45,835 bases of DNA, taken from contig DIUG01000049.1 in the NCBI GenBank assembly GCA_002422305.1, positions 1 to 45,835 on the forward strand, written 5' to 3'. Below are positions 31,845-39,424 of this stretch, one piece after another. Below the pieces are notes generated by a model. It made no database searches. It saw nothing but the letters and a program-made list of their open reading frames with translations, and was not told the origin of the DNA. The position numbers and the translations under genes are program-made. Positions within the stretch are counted from its first letter, which is position 1. The number at the start of each line of letters is the position of its first letter. This DNA comes from Patescibacteria group bacterium UBA6164. GTDB taxonomy: Bacteria > Patescibacteriota > Gracilibacteria > BD1-5 > UBA6164.

Positions 31845-31872
31845 ATTTTATTACTTTTTGTAATAAAATCAA
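31845..31872 (-). promoter_or_regulatory. Recombinase promoter with overlapping operator-like palindrome
   Basis: Minus strand TTGATT (31872-31867), spacer of 16, TAAAAT (31850-31845). A perfect 10-bp inverted repeat, ATTTTATTAC and GTAATAAAAT with a 5-T spacer (31845-31869), covers the spacer and the -10 box. In classical integrons a LexA site overlaps the intI promoter; this palindrome has a comparable position but not the LexA sequence. Confidence 0.5.
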
Positions 31873-31895
31873 GTTTATTATTCAGATAGAGGGTA

Positions 31896-31904
31896 GTTGT
31901 CAGA
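31896..31904 (+). other. attI-like core site, start of cassette 1
   Basis: GTTGTCAGA, with the predicted exchange point between G and TT. It matches exactly the reverse complement of TCTGACAAC in attC1 (32681-32689) and the core at the end of attC3 (36846-36854). The gene-free stretch 31807-32037 holds the recombinase promoter, this site and the left cassette end. Confidence 0.75.
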
Positions 31905-32037
31905 TATATTTCTTTTGGATTTTATAAGGATTTGCATTTTTCATCATCAATTTGGTAAAAATCATCTAAATTATGAAAATCATCAAAAATTTTAAAAAAG
32001 AAGGGGGGTAAGGAATTTTATAATTTTATATAAAAAT

Positions 32038-32514
32038 ATGGATAAAACTTTTAGATTAACATGAAGGATAGTTGTTATTAATGAAAAAAAAGAATTTTTA
32101 CTTGTAAAAATGTGAAAAGTTTGGGTTTTTCCATGATGATGAATAGATTTTTGAGAATCTTTAGATAGAGCTATTTTAAGAGAGTCAATAGAAGAGTTGA
32201 ATATTAAAGCTATTTTTGATAAGATAGTTTTTATTCAAGATTATACCTGAAATAGGAAATGAATTGAAACACATTTTTCAGAATTTTTTTGTTTAATAAA
32301 AAATAATCAAGATTTTAATAATGTTATAGAAAATTATGTAAATGCTAGTCATAGTTTTGAAATAAAAGATATATGATGGTTTAAATTAAAAGATTTTCCT
32401 ATTGAATTTCTTCCAACAAAACTTATCTCTGTATTAGAAAAATATCTATCAAATAAATGAGATTTTTATACTATTTATAATTCAACTATTTGAGAGAAAG
32501 TAAGTTTTTTGTAA
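32038..32514 (+). CDS. Nudix hydrolase (cassette 1)
   Basis: 158 residues. The Nudix box is GGIDFGESLDRAILRESIEE (about residues 40-59), matching G-x5-E-x7-R-E-x2-E-E; its first glycines are TGA codons, so the protein can only be made with the alternative code. LTGRIVVINEKKEFLLVKM precedes it as the first strands of the fold and IGWFKLKDFPIEFLPTKL follows. It probably hydrolyses a nucleoside diphosphate linked to X, such as damaged nucleotides or a nucleotide sugar. It is the only gene of cassette 1. A terminator hairpin CTGGAC-TATC-GTCCAG lies 24 bp past the stop. Confidence 0.92.
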
Positions 32515-32537
32515 AGATAAAGTATGTGGAACTCTCT

Positions 32538-32570
32538 CTGGACTATCGTCCAGCCCCTTCTTTTTTAAAA
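32538..32570 (+). terminator. Cassette 1 terminator
   Basis: CTGGAC-TATC-GTCCAG stem (32538-32553), followed by CCCCTTCTTTTTT. Related hairpins with the same GAC-TATC-GTC core close cassette 2 (34643) and cassette 4 (37604). Confidence 0.7.
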
Positions 32571-32680
32571 TTTAGAAACAAAATCATCTTTTCTAAAATA
32601 GAAAAATGCTTTTACAAAAAGATAAATCCAAAAGAAATACGGTAAACCCTCGTTGCACTCTCGCTCATACTTCGCTCGGG

Positions 32681-32776
32681 TCTGACAACAGCTTCTATGA
32701 GGTTCACTAGCTCTATTCGCTCTCCCATATTTTGCTCATACTTCGCAAAACATCTCATAGAAGCAACCGTTAGGCG
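32681..32776 (+). other. attC1 recombination site
   Basis: Inverse core TCTGACAAC (32681-32689), arm GCTTCTATGAG (32691-32701), a loop region with GGTTCACT..CTCCCATATTTTGC..TTCGCAAAAC, the opposite arm CTCATAGAAGC (32754-32764), a short unpaired ACC, and the core GTTAGGCG (32769-32776) that belongs to cassette 2. At 96 bp it is within the normal attC range. Much more GC-rich than its surroundings. ORFs seen across it on both strands are artefacts of the palindrome. Confidence 0.88.
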
Positions 32777-32895
32777 ACATCTACTTTTTGTTTTAGATAA
32801 TATCATCTTGAATACTGAAAATCAGCGAAACCAAAAACTTTTTTTTGCCCTATTCGGGCAATTTTGGGGGGAGAAAAAAATAAGGTAAAAATTCT

Positions 32896-32923
32896 TTGAA
32901 TTTTTGAATAAAAAAAGTATATT
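32896..32923 (+). promoter_or_regulatory. Cassette 2 internal promoter
   Basis: TTGAAT, spacer of 16, TATATT, 33 bp before the BRO-N gene. The surrounding leader (AATAAGGTAAAAATTCTTTG..) is nearly identical to the leader of cassette 3 at 34951-35000. Confidence 0.7.
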
Positions 32924-32955
32924 GAAAATAATAATTTAAAATTAATATTTTTAAA

Positions 32956-33774
32956 ATGCAAACAACAAAATTAGCTATTTTTGAACAAAAAGAAATTAGA
33001 AAGATTATTCATGAAAATGAATGGTATTTTTCAGTTGTTGATATTATTGAAGTATTAACTTGAAGCCCAACACCAAGACAATATTGGGGGAAAATAAAGG
33101 ATAGAGAATTTATAAAACTTGAACTGTCCCCAATTTGGGTACAGTTGAAAATGAAAGCATCAGACTGAAAAATGAGACTAACAGATTGTGTAAATACAAA
33201 AAATGCTTTTAGATTAATTCAGTCAATTCCAAGTAAAAAAGCTGAACCATTTAAAATGTGGTTAGCTCAAGTGTGAAAAGAAAGAATAGATGAAATAGAA
33301 AATCCAGAACTATCAATGGATAGAATGAAAGAATTATATGAACAAAAATGATATACAAAAGATTGGATAGATAAAAGATCAAGAAGTATTGCAGTAAGAC
33401 AAGATCTAACTGATGAATGGAAAGATAGATGAGTTAAAATTTGAAGAGAATATGCAATTTTAACAGCAGAAATAAGCAAAGCAGCTTTTTGAATGACACC
33501 AAGTGAGTATAAAAATTTTAAGTGATTAAAAAATGAAAATTTAAGAGATCATATGACAGATTTAGAATTAATTTTTAATATGTTAGCAGAAGCCTCTACA
33601 ACAAAAATAATGAAAAATAAAAATTCTAAATGATTTAATGAATGTAAACAAGCAAGTAAGCAGTGATGAAGTATCGCTTGAAATGCTAGAAAGGAACTTG
33701 AAAATAAATCATGAGAAAGAATAATTACTCAGCAAAATTATTTAGAATGATGAGATAAGAAAAAGTTAAAATAG
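32956..33774 (+). CDS. BRO-N domain / DinD-like protein (cassette 2)
   Basis: 272 residues. EIRKIIHENEWYFSVVDIIEVLTG is the start of a BRO-N (Bro family, phage antirepressor) domain, with W-G-K-I-K-D-R-E and the later LTDCVNTKNAFRLIQSIPSKKAEPFKMWLAQVG. The C-terminal half (VRQDLTDEWKDRGVKIGREY, FGMTPSEYKNFKGLKNENLR, DLELIFNMLAEASTTKI) matches DNA-damage-inducible protein D. Such proteins are common in phages and mobile elements and probably bind DNA. First of three genes in cassette 2, 33 bp after the cassette promoter. Confidence 0.88.
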
Positions 33775-33796
33775 TTTATTAAATAATTTTAAAAAT

Positions 33797-34096
33797 ATGA
33801 TAGATACATTAAAAAATAAATCAAAAAATATAGCAGAAATTATAATAAATAATTATGATTATTATTTAAATGATAATGAAATTTTAAAAGAAATTTGGAA
33901 AATATCATTAAGCGAAGCTAATCTTCTATTATTTTATAATGTAGAAATTTATGATGAAAAAACTATAAATGATATATTAAGTAATAGATTATCTAACACA
34001 AAAGAAATAAAAAAAATGAATAATGAAGAAAAATTATGAAATGTTATGAAAATTTATATTTTAGATTATTTAAATAATAATAATATTTTTTTATAA
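33797..34096 (+). CDS. Small acidic/Asn-rich protein of unknown function (cassette 2)
   Basis: 99 residues, predicted helical (LKNKSKNIAEIIINNYDYYLNDNEILKEIW, shown only in part by its pattern). No motif recognised. One TGA glycine near residue 81 joins the last 19 residues. It starts 22 bp after the BRO-N gene and ends 3 bp before the following membrane protein, so the pair is likely coupled, perhaps a two-gene module of toxin-antitoxin or immunity type; this is only inference from layout. Confidence 0.65.
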
Positions 34097-34099
34097 TAT

Positions 34100-34636
34100 A
34101 TGGATACTAATTTTTTAAATCAAATATTAATTTGATTATTTACATTGCTATGAACATTAATAACTTGAATAATTAGTATTATTCTTTATAAAATGAATTT
34201 GAATAATCTAAAAGAAGATAGAAAAAATTATTTTAGAAAAGAATTACATTTTAATTTAAAAAATAAAACATTTGAGTTATTAATGTTGATTGATAAAATG
34301 GAGGATAAAAGTGTATTTTTAAATGAGGATTTATGAATTAAAGAAAATATTGAAAAAATAAAAACATATAGAGAAACTAAAAATCATATAATTAATTTGA
34401 TTAAAATATATCTATATGATTTTAATTTAGAAGAATATATTATAAGAAATAATAATATTGAGAAAATATTATTATTATTGTATCAAAGAATATTAAATGT
34501 TTGAGAATATAATGATGAAATTTTTAAAAATTTAGATAATATTCAGAAAGAAAACCAAGATTTTATTAATAATTTAAAAAATGACATTTCAAATTATTTA
34601 ATAAACAATGAAAATCTATTATTAAATAGGATGTAA
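34100..34636 (+). CDS. Membrane-anchored helical protein (cassette 2)
   Basis: 178 residues. One N-terminal transmembrane helix (about residues 8-31, ILIGLFTLLGTLITGIISII) is followed by a long charged, largely coiled-coil cytoplasmic part (YKMNLNNLKEDRKNYFRKEL to the end). No enzyme motif seen. The start is 3 bp after the stop of the preceding gene. The shape is reminiscent of phage-defence effectors with one anchor and a sensor region, but I have no direct evidence. A terminator CCGAC-TATC-GTCGG follows after 6 bp. Confidence 0.7.
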
Positions 34637-34642
34637 TATTTT

Positions 34643-34663
34643 CCGACTATCGTCGGATTTTCT
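34643..34663 (+). terminator. Cassette 2 terminator
   Basis: CCGAC-TATC-GTCGG stem followed by ATTTTCT. The right arm of the long cassette 2 inverted repeat begins just behind it (34664 onward). Confidence 0.65.
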
Positions 34664-34813
34664 CCCCCCAAAAGCTCGTTAGCACTCGCAAAAAAAGTTT
34701 TTGGTTTATTCTGAAAGTCATCTATAATAGACAAAATCAACAAAAACAAAAAGTAGACATAAAGGGGCATTGCATTTGATTTTTCTTCCATTATATTACA
34801 GAAAAATCACCCT

Positions 34814-34909
34814 CGCCTAACAGCTTCTATGAGGTTCACTCGTGCACTCGTTCTCCCATATTTTGCTTGTTCCTCGCAAAACATCTCATAGAAGCAAACG
34901 TTGTGCGAC
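34814..34909 (+). other. attC2 recombination site
   Basis: Inverse core CGCCTAAC (34814-34821; fits RYYYAAC), arm GCTTCTATGAG (34823-34833), loop with TTCTCCCATATTTTGC and CTCGCAAAAC, arm CTCATAGAAGC (34885-34895), and the core GTTGTGCGAC (34900-34909) of cassette 3. The inverse core is the reverse complement of the core at 32769-32776, which is the start of cassette 2. Confidence 0.88.
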
Positions 34910-34972
34910 ATATTTAAAAACTATTTTTTAGGATTTTTATAAAAGGGGGTAAAAAAATAAGGTAAAAATTCT

Positions 34973-35000
34973 TTGAATTTTTGAATTAAAAAAGTATATT
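34973..35000 (+). promoter_or_regulatory. Cassette 3 internal promoter
   Basis: TTGAAT (34973-34978), spacer of 16, TATATT (34995-35000). It shares its whole neighbourhood with the cassette 2 promoter, so the leader is a common part of two otherwise different cassettes. Confidence 0.7.
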
Positions 35001-35034
35001 GTAAGTGTGAAATTTTATTATATAATTTATATTT

Positions 35035-35715
35035 ATGAACCCGTTAAGTATTGATAATAGAATTAAATTTGAGTTGTTAGAACTTTCAGTGTGAGAAAAA
35101 TTAAAACTATCTTGAATTCAAATTATAACAGTAGTTTCTTGAAAAATAAAAGAAACCATAAAGTGAGTTCTTAGAACTTTTGAATCATCAGTTTATAACT
35201 GATGAGATGATTTTACAGCTGAAGAAAATTCTTTGTTATCAGTTTTTAGTATAAGCGAATTAGATATTATTAGAAATAAAATTGATGTAAATTGAAAATT
35301 TTGAGAATATTGCAGAAAAAATTGGAAACAATTGAGAGAATTATATGATGTAGAATGATTTGAAAAAGTTGATTTATATAGATGAGACCAAATTGAAAAA
35401 GAATTTAATTGAGAAAGATATAAATTTAATTTATGGTTTTGTTGACCAGATGTAGATTGTCTTTTTCATAATCAACATGATTTTATAGAAATTCATACAA
35501 ATATTGCTTGAGATTGATTTATGGAAAAAGCTTTAACTTGAAATAATGATTGAAAAGATGAAATAGTGGAATATGTTCATTTATGAATATGACAATCTCA
35601 TAGAACATTCAATATTGATGGAGAATATGAGAAAAATTGAAATCCAAAATATCCTTTTCATAGATGGGTATGATGAAAAATGGGTAATATTTGGTTAGTT
35701 ATTGAAAATTATTAA
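35035..35715 (+). CDS. Unknown protein, possibly cupin-like (cassette 3)
   Basis: 226 residues with many TGA glycines. The first 60 residues (KFELLELSVGEKLKLSGIQI) look like strands. The second half has His-rich patches, FHNQHDFIEIHTNIAG, HLGIGQSHRTFN and YPFHRWVGGKMG, with spacing like the metal-binding strands of cupin or small-molecule-binding beta-barrels. This is a weak resemblance, so I leave the function open. It is the first gene of cassette 3, 35 bp after the cassette promoter. The next gene follows after 68 bp. Confidence 0.7.
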
Positions 35716-35783
35716 TTTTCAGAAAAAATTAAATATGGCAAATTTGCCACAATTAAACTTTTAACATTTTTAGAGCAATCCCC

Positions 35784-36614
35784 ATGAAACCACAACTTCA
35801 AGTCCTATGAACTGATATAAAATTTATAAAATTCAAAGATGATGATTTTATAAGTCTTACTGATATTGCAAGATATAAAAATCCAGATGAGCCAAAAGAT
35901 GTTATCAAAAATTGGCTGAGAACTAAAAATACTATTGAATTTATAGGTCTTTGGGAAATTATAAATAATCCAGAATTCAAAGGGGTCGAATTCGACTCCT
36001 TTAAGAGTGAAGCATGATGAAATGCTTTTACTATGTCTCCTCAAAAATGGATAGATAAAACAAATGCTATTTGAATTATTTCTAAATCTTGAAATAGTTG
36101 AGGAACTTTTGCTCACAAAGATATTGCTATAAAATTTGCAAGTTGGGTTTCAAGTGAATTTGAACTTTATCTTATCAAAGAATTTCAAAGATTAAAACAA
36201 GAAGAATTAAAAACTCTTGATTGGAGTGCAAAAAGATTTTTAACAAAAGTAAATTATAAAATTCATACTGATGCTATAAAAGAAAATCTTATTCCAAAAG
36301 AACTTTCAAAAAATGATATAAACTTTGTTTATGCTGATGAGGCTGATATTTTAAACAAGGCTTTATTTGGTATGATAGCAAGAGAATGGAGAGAACAAAA
36401 TCCTTGAAGAAAGTGAAATATTAGAGATGAAGCAACAATAGAACAACTTATAATTTTAGCAAATATTGAAAGTATGAATGCTGAATTTATAAAAATGTGA
36501 GTGAAACAAGCAGAAAGACTTGAAACTTTAAATAAAGTTGCAATAACACAAATGAAATCACTTTTAAGTCTTGATATAACTAAAAAATTACCAAATAATT
36601 TGAAGTGAAGCTAA
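35784..36614 (+). CDS. KilA-N domain protein (cassette 3)
   Basis: 276 residues. The KilA-N domain spans about residues 10-140: DFISLTDIARYKNPDEPKDV, IKNWLRTKNTIEFIGLWE, and SGGTFAHKDIAIKFASWVS followed by SEFELYLIKEFQRLK, which is the typical W-x-S-x-x-F-x-x-x-L-I-K-E-F end. KilA-N proteins are DNA-binding and spread by phages and viruses. The C-terminal part (about 140-276) is a helical domain found after KilA-N in many bacterial proteins. It is the second mobile-element type DNA-binding protein in the array beside the BRO-N protein. Confidence 0.9.
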
Positions 36615-36621
36615 GTAATTT

Positions 36622-36645
36622 GTGCTTTTTTCAAAAGCACTTTTA
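36622..36645 (+). terminator. Cassette 3 terminator
   Basis: GTGCTTTT-TTC-AAAAGCAC followed by TTTTA, 7 bp after the KilA-N stop. The right arm of the cassette 3 inverted repeat (ACCCCCTTTTATAAAAATA) begins directly after. Confidence 0.75.
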
Positions 36646-36755
36646 CCCCCTTTTATAAAAATAAGGAATAATGACAATTTAATAAAAAAGAGTTTTTAAA
36701 TACACTATTGCTATCGCTACGAGCCACATTGTATTTTGCTCCCGATGGTCGCAAG

Positions 36756-36854
36756 GTCGCACAACAGCTTCTATGAGGTTCACTCGTTGCACTTCGCTCT
36801 CCCATATTTTGCTCATACTTCGCAAAACATCTCATAGAAGCAAACGTTGTCAGA
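36756..36854 (+). other. attC3 recombination site
   Basis: Inverse core GTCGCACAAC (36756-36765), arm GCTTCTATGAG (36767-36777), loop with TCGCTCTCCCATATTTTGC and TTCGCAAAAC, arm CTCATAGAAGC (36831-36841), and the core GTTGTCAGA (36846-36854) of cassette 4. The inverse core is the reverse complement of the core at 34900-34909. The three attC sites are very alike, as in chromosomal integrons. Confidence 0.88.
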
Positions 36855-37010
36855 TATATTTCTTTTGGATTTTATAAGGATTTGCATTTTTCATCATCAA
36901 TTTGGTGAAAAATCATTTTAAATAAACAGATGAAATTTAAAAAAAGAAGGGAAAATGAGAAAGAAAACTCATTAAAACTCAAGGTATTTTATATTTTTAC
37001 TTTTTAGGTT

Positions 37011-37577
37011 ATGAATTTATTTAAAAAGATACTATGAATTTTTAAAGATAAAAATTTTAATAATAACACAACTGAAAAAAAGATATTAGAAAAAATAGAT
37101 AACTTGTTATCCCAATGACCTATTGATAATATAAACAACAAGGATGATTTTATAAAATTTATATTTAATATTTATTATTATAAATCTAAATATAGGCCTT
37201 TTGTTTCTTATTTTGAAATATTTTTTAGATATTATTTAATTTTACTACTATTATTTTTAATATGAACTTCTTTTTTGGCTTGATTATTAATTAATATAGA
37301 GTCAACATTTAATTATAAAGACTTATGGATAATATTATCTAATATAATGTATTTTTCAATACTTATTTATATATGAATTAGAATATATTATTATATAAGA
37401 AGATTGATTAGAAAAGAAATTAAAAAAAAGTTTTTAGAAGTATTTTGAATATGAATAATAAAATTTTCTTTATTTGTACTTTTAATACCTTTTACTTGGT
37501 TTATATGAGCATTTTTTGCTAGTATTATAGATATAATTTATATTTTTATAATAGAGTTATATAAAACATTGAGTTAA
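37011..37577 (+). CDS. Multi-pass membrane protein (cassette 4)
   Basis: 188 residues. A charged N-terminal part of about 65 residues is followed by four hydrophobic helices (about 68-92, 105-122, 145-160 and 160-182), with a basic stretch RRLIRKEIKKK between the second and third. No family recognised. It is the only gene of the truncated last cassette; the start follows a cassette end that is almost the same as in the Nudix cassette, so the same cassette frame carries a different gene. Hairpin GGAC-TATC-GTCC follows. Confidence 0.75.
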
Positions 37578-37603
37578 ACTTCAAGCTTTGTGGAACTCTC
37601 TCT

Positions 37604-37632
37604 GGACTATCGTCCTGCCCTTCTTTTTTAAA
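37604..37632 (+). terminator. Cassette 4 terminator and array end
   Basis: GGAC-TATC-GTCC (37604-37615) followed by TGCCCTTCTTTTTT. The surrounding sequence TGTGGAACTCTCTCTGG is shared with cassette 1. Similarity to the cassette 1 end stops near 37664, and no attC follows. Confidence 0.65.
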
Positions 37633-37677
37633 ATTTAGAAACAAAATAATATTTTTACAAAATAATAATCAAAAAAA

Positions 37678-38478
37678 ATGAAAATAAAATTTCACTGAGT
37701 ATGAGCATCATTAAATCAAACAATGGATAATACATATTTTTTAATTGAAGATTTAGATAATAAATTACAAGTAGATTGTGGTTGAGGTTTATGATTAGCT
37801 CAAAAAATTAATAGACAAGAAATTTCTTTTGAAAATATTTTTATAACACATAAACATACAGATCATTTACTTTGATTTTTTAAATTAACTAGACTAATTA
37901 GAAGCTGAAAAATTAAATATTTGAATGTATTTTGTTCTGTGGATGTTGAAAAAACTGTTAGATGAGTTATTGATTTAATGAATATATCACCTTGAATAAA
38001 AGCATTAGAAGAATGAAAAATAGTTTTTATAAACATAGATGATAAAAAAGAAATACATATACAAGATTATAAAATAGAACCAATTAATCTAAATTCAATG
38101 AAGATAGAACAATATTGATTTTTATTAACTTATAAAAGTAAAAAAATACTTTTCTTTTGAGATGAGGCTATTTGAATTTTTAATAGATTAGATTTAGAAA
38201 AATTTAATTGAGTAGATTATTTAATTTGTGAAGCTTTATGTCCAGAATTTATGACTACTCAAAATTGATGAAAAGTTGATAATAAAAAGATTTGCCATAT
38301 AACAGCAAAAGAAGCTTGAAAAATTTGAACAAAATTTAATGCTAGAAATCTTATACTAATTCATACATTAGAAGATGTTCCTTGAAATAGACAAGAAATT
38401 TTGAAAAAAGAGGCTAGTATTGAGTATAAATGAAATATTATAGTTCCTAATGAGTGAGATATTGTTGAAATTACCTAA
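37678..38478 (+). CDS. Metallo-beta-lactamase fold protein, RNase Z-like
   Basis: 266 residues. The zinc motif is ITHKHTDHLLGF (His-x-His-x-Asp-His, about residues 60-69). Other metal ligands are suggested by FFGDEAIG (Asp) and ITAKEAGKIG and LILIHTLED (His). KIKFHGVGASLNQTMDNTYF at the start and the lack of C-terminal extra domain fit RNase Z/ElaC-type or other small hydrolases. It could process tRNA 3' ends; a different MBL hydrolase cannot be excluded. It begins directly after the cassette array and may be its chromosomal flank. It overlaps the convergent DedA gene by 8 bp. Confidence 0.75.
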
Positions 38479-39238
38479 ATTTCTCCATCTCCTCATTTTT
38501 TTCATTTAAATATTTTAAAAATTCTTTCCTCTTATATTTATAAATATATATTCCTATAAATATAAATATTATTAACATTATAGTTCATATATATTCAAGT
38601 ATTATGTTATAATATTCTACAAACATTACTCATAATAATATTATAGTAACTGCCCGAACTATTGATCATATTATATTATAAATCATAAATTTAAGATCTT
38701 TCATTCACATACTTCAAGCAATAAATGGTAAAAAAGCTCTAGTCATCGGATGAAATTTTCATAATATTATTCAAAAAGCTCACCATTTAGTTATTCATTT
38801 TTTTATATATTTTACTTCTGTTAATCAAATTCAAAACCAATTTCAATATTTTTTAAAAAAACTGTCTCCATATATTTTTCAAAGCAAATATCATATATAA
38901 TTTCAAATTATTGCTCAAATTGATGCTATAATAATAACATAAATCAAATTTGTATTACTTATATTTCAAAAAAATCATCATATAATTAATAATATATTTT
39001 GTCATGGTACAACTATTCATAATACAGGAAAGGCTTCTATTAAACTACTTATTCAAGCTATTATATAATTCCAAAATCATAATCATAATATAATTTCTTT
39101 CATCCACTCTATAAAGTTTTCTATCCATTCTTTTTTAAAAATTGATATAAGTGATAAAACTAATGTTAGTAATATTAACAGTATATTTATTATTTGGAAA
39201 ATTGTTTTTATTATTATTTTTATTGTTCTTTTTAGCAT
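38471..39238 (-). CDS. DedA family membrane protein
   Basis: 255 residues. About six hydrophobic segments with the DedA/SNARE-associated motifs: LIEAFPVLGIVVPGQNILLI (about residue 65), GAIIGNYIGYLLGKIYG, and GKFHPMTRAFLPFIAGSMGM (about 165; the F-x-R-x-x-P motif). The family works as lipid flippases or carriers, for undecaprenyl phosphate or phosphatidyl lipids, and protects membrane potential. With mraY in the same window a role in undecaprenyl phosphate recycling is attractive. C-terminal tail charged. Convergent with the RNase Z-like gene. Stop is TAA. Confidence 0.9.
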
Positions 39239-39342
39239 TTATTTATTATTATTTTATATATTTATATTTATAGTATTATTTTTTATATTTATTTCAAATT
39301 ATATTTTAATTTTGATATATTCTACATTTTTAACAAAAAAAA

Positions 39343-39408
39343 TTGACAATTATATATTAAAAAATATTATTAAAAATAAGTTTAGGGTTTATAAACTTAT
39401 TTTTAATA
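39343..39408 (+). promoter_or_regulatory. Promoter plus leader hairpin of the DUF1566 protein
   Basis: TTGACA (39343-39348), spacer of 16, TATTAT (39365-39370). Right behind, AAAAATAAGTTTA and TATAAACTTATTTTT form a strong hairpin (39372-39404) with a T-tail, before the ATG at 39425. The hairpin may terminate readthrough from upstream, or control the mRNA leader. Confidence 0.55.
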
Positions 39409-39424
39409 ATTAATATATATTTTT

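Larger units (their letters stand above)
31357..37664 (+). mobile_element. Integron: recombinase relic, attI-like site and four gene cassettes
   Basis: Layout: recombinase (31357-31806, minus), attI-like core GTTGTCAGA (31896-31904), cassette 1 (31897-32769), cassette 2 (32770-34900), cassette 3 (34901-36846), cassette 4 (36847 to about 37664, without attC). All cassette genes point away from the recombinase and each complete cassette ends in an attC. The start core of each cassette is the exact reverse complement of the inverse core in its own attC, as expected when a circular cassette is inserted. Cassettes 1 and 4 share about 60 bp at their start and a long piece of their end. Cassette genes need TGA=Gly, so they circulate in hosts with this code. 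Right boundary is set where similarity to the cassette 1 end stops. Confidence 0.85.

Noticed and set aside
32612..32888. Opposing ORFs across 32612-32888, and similar ones at 36653-36835
   Set aside because: They lie on the attC palindrome and its extended arms, read through GC-rich repeat sequence on both strands, and have no family similarity; they are shadows of the recombination sites.
31890..36870. CRISPR array suggested by regularly repeated sites
   Set aside because: There are only three sites, each 96-100 bp, spaced by 2 kb of coding sequence, with palindromic ends and changing cores. This fits attC, not 25-40 bp repeats with short spacers. No cas gene is present.
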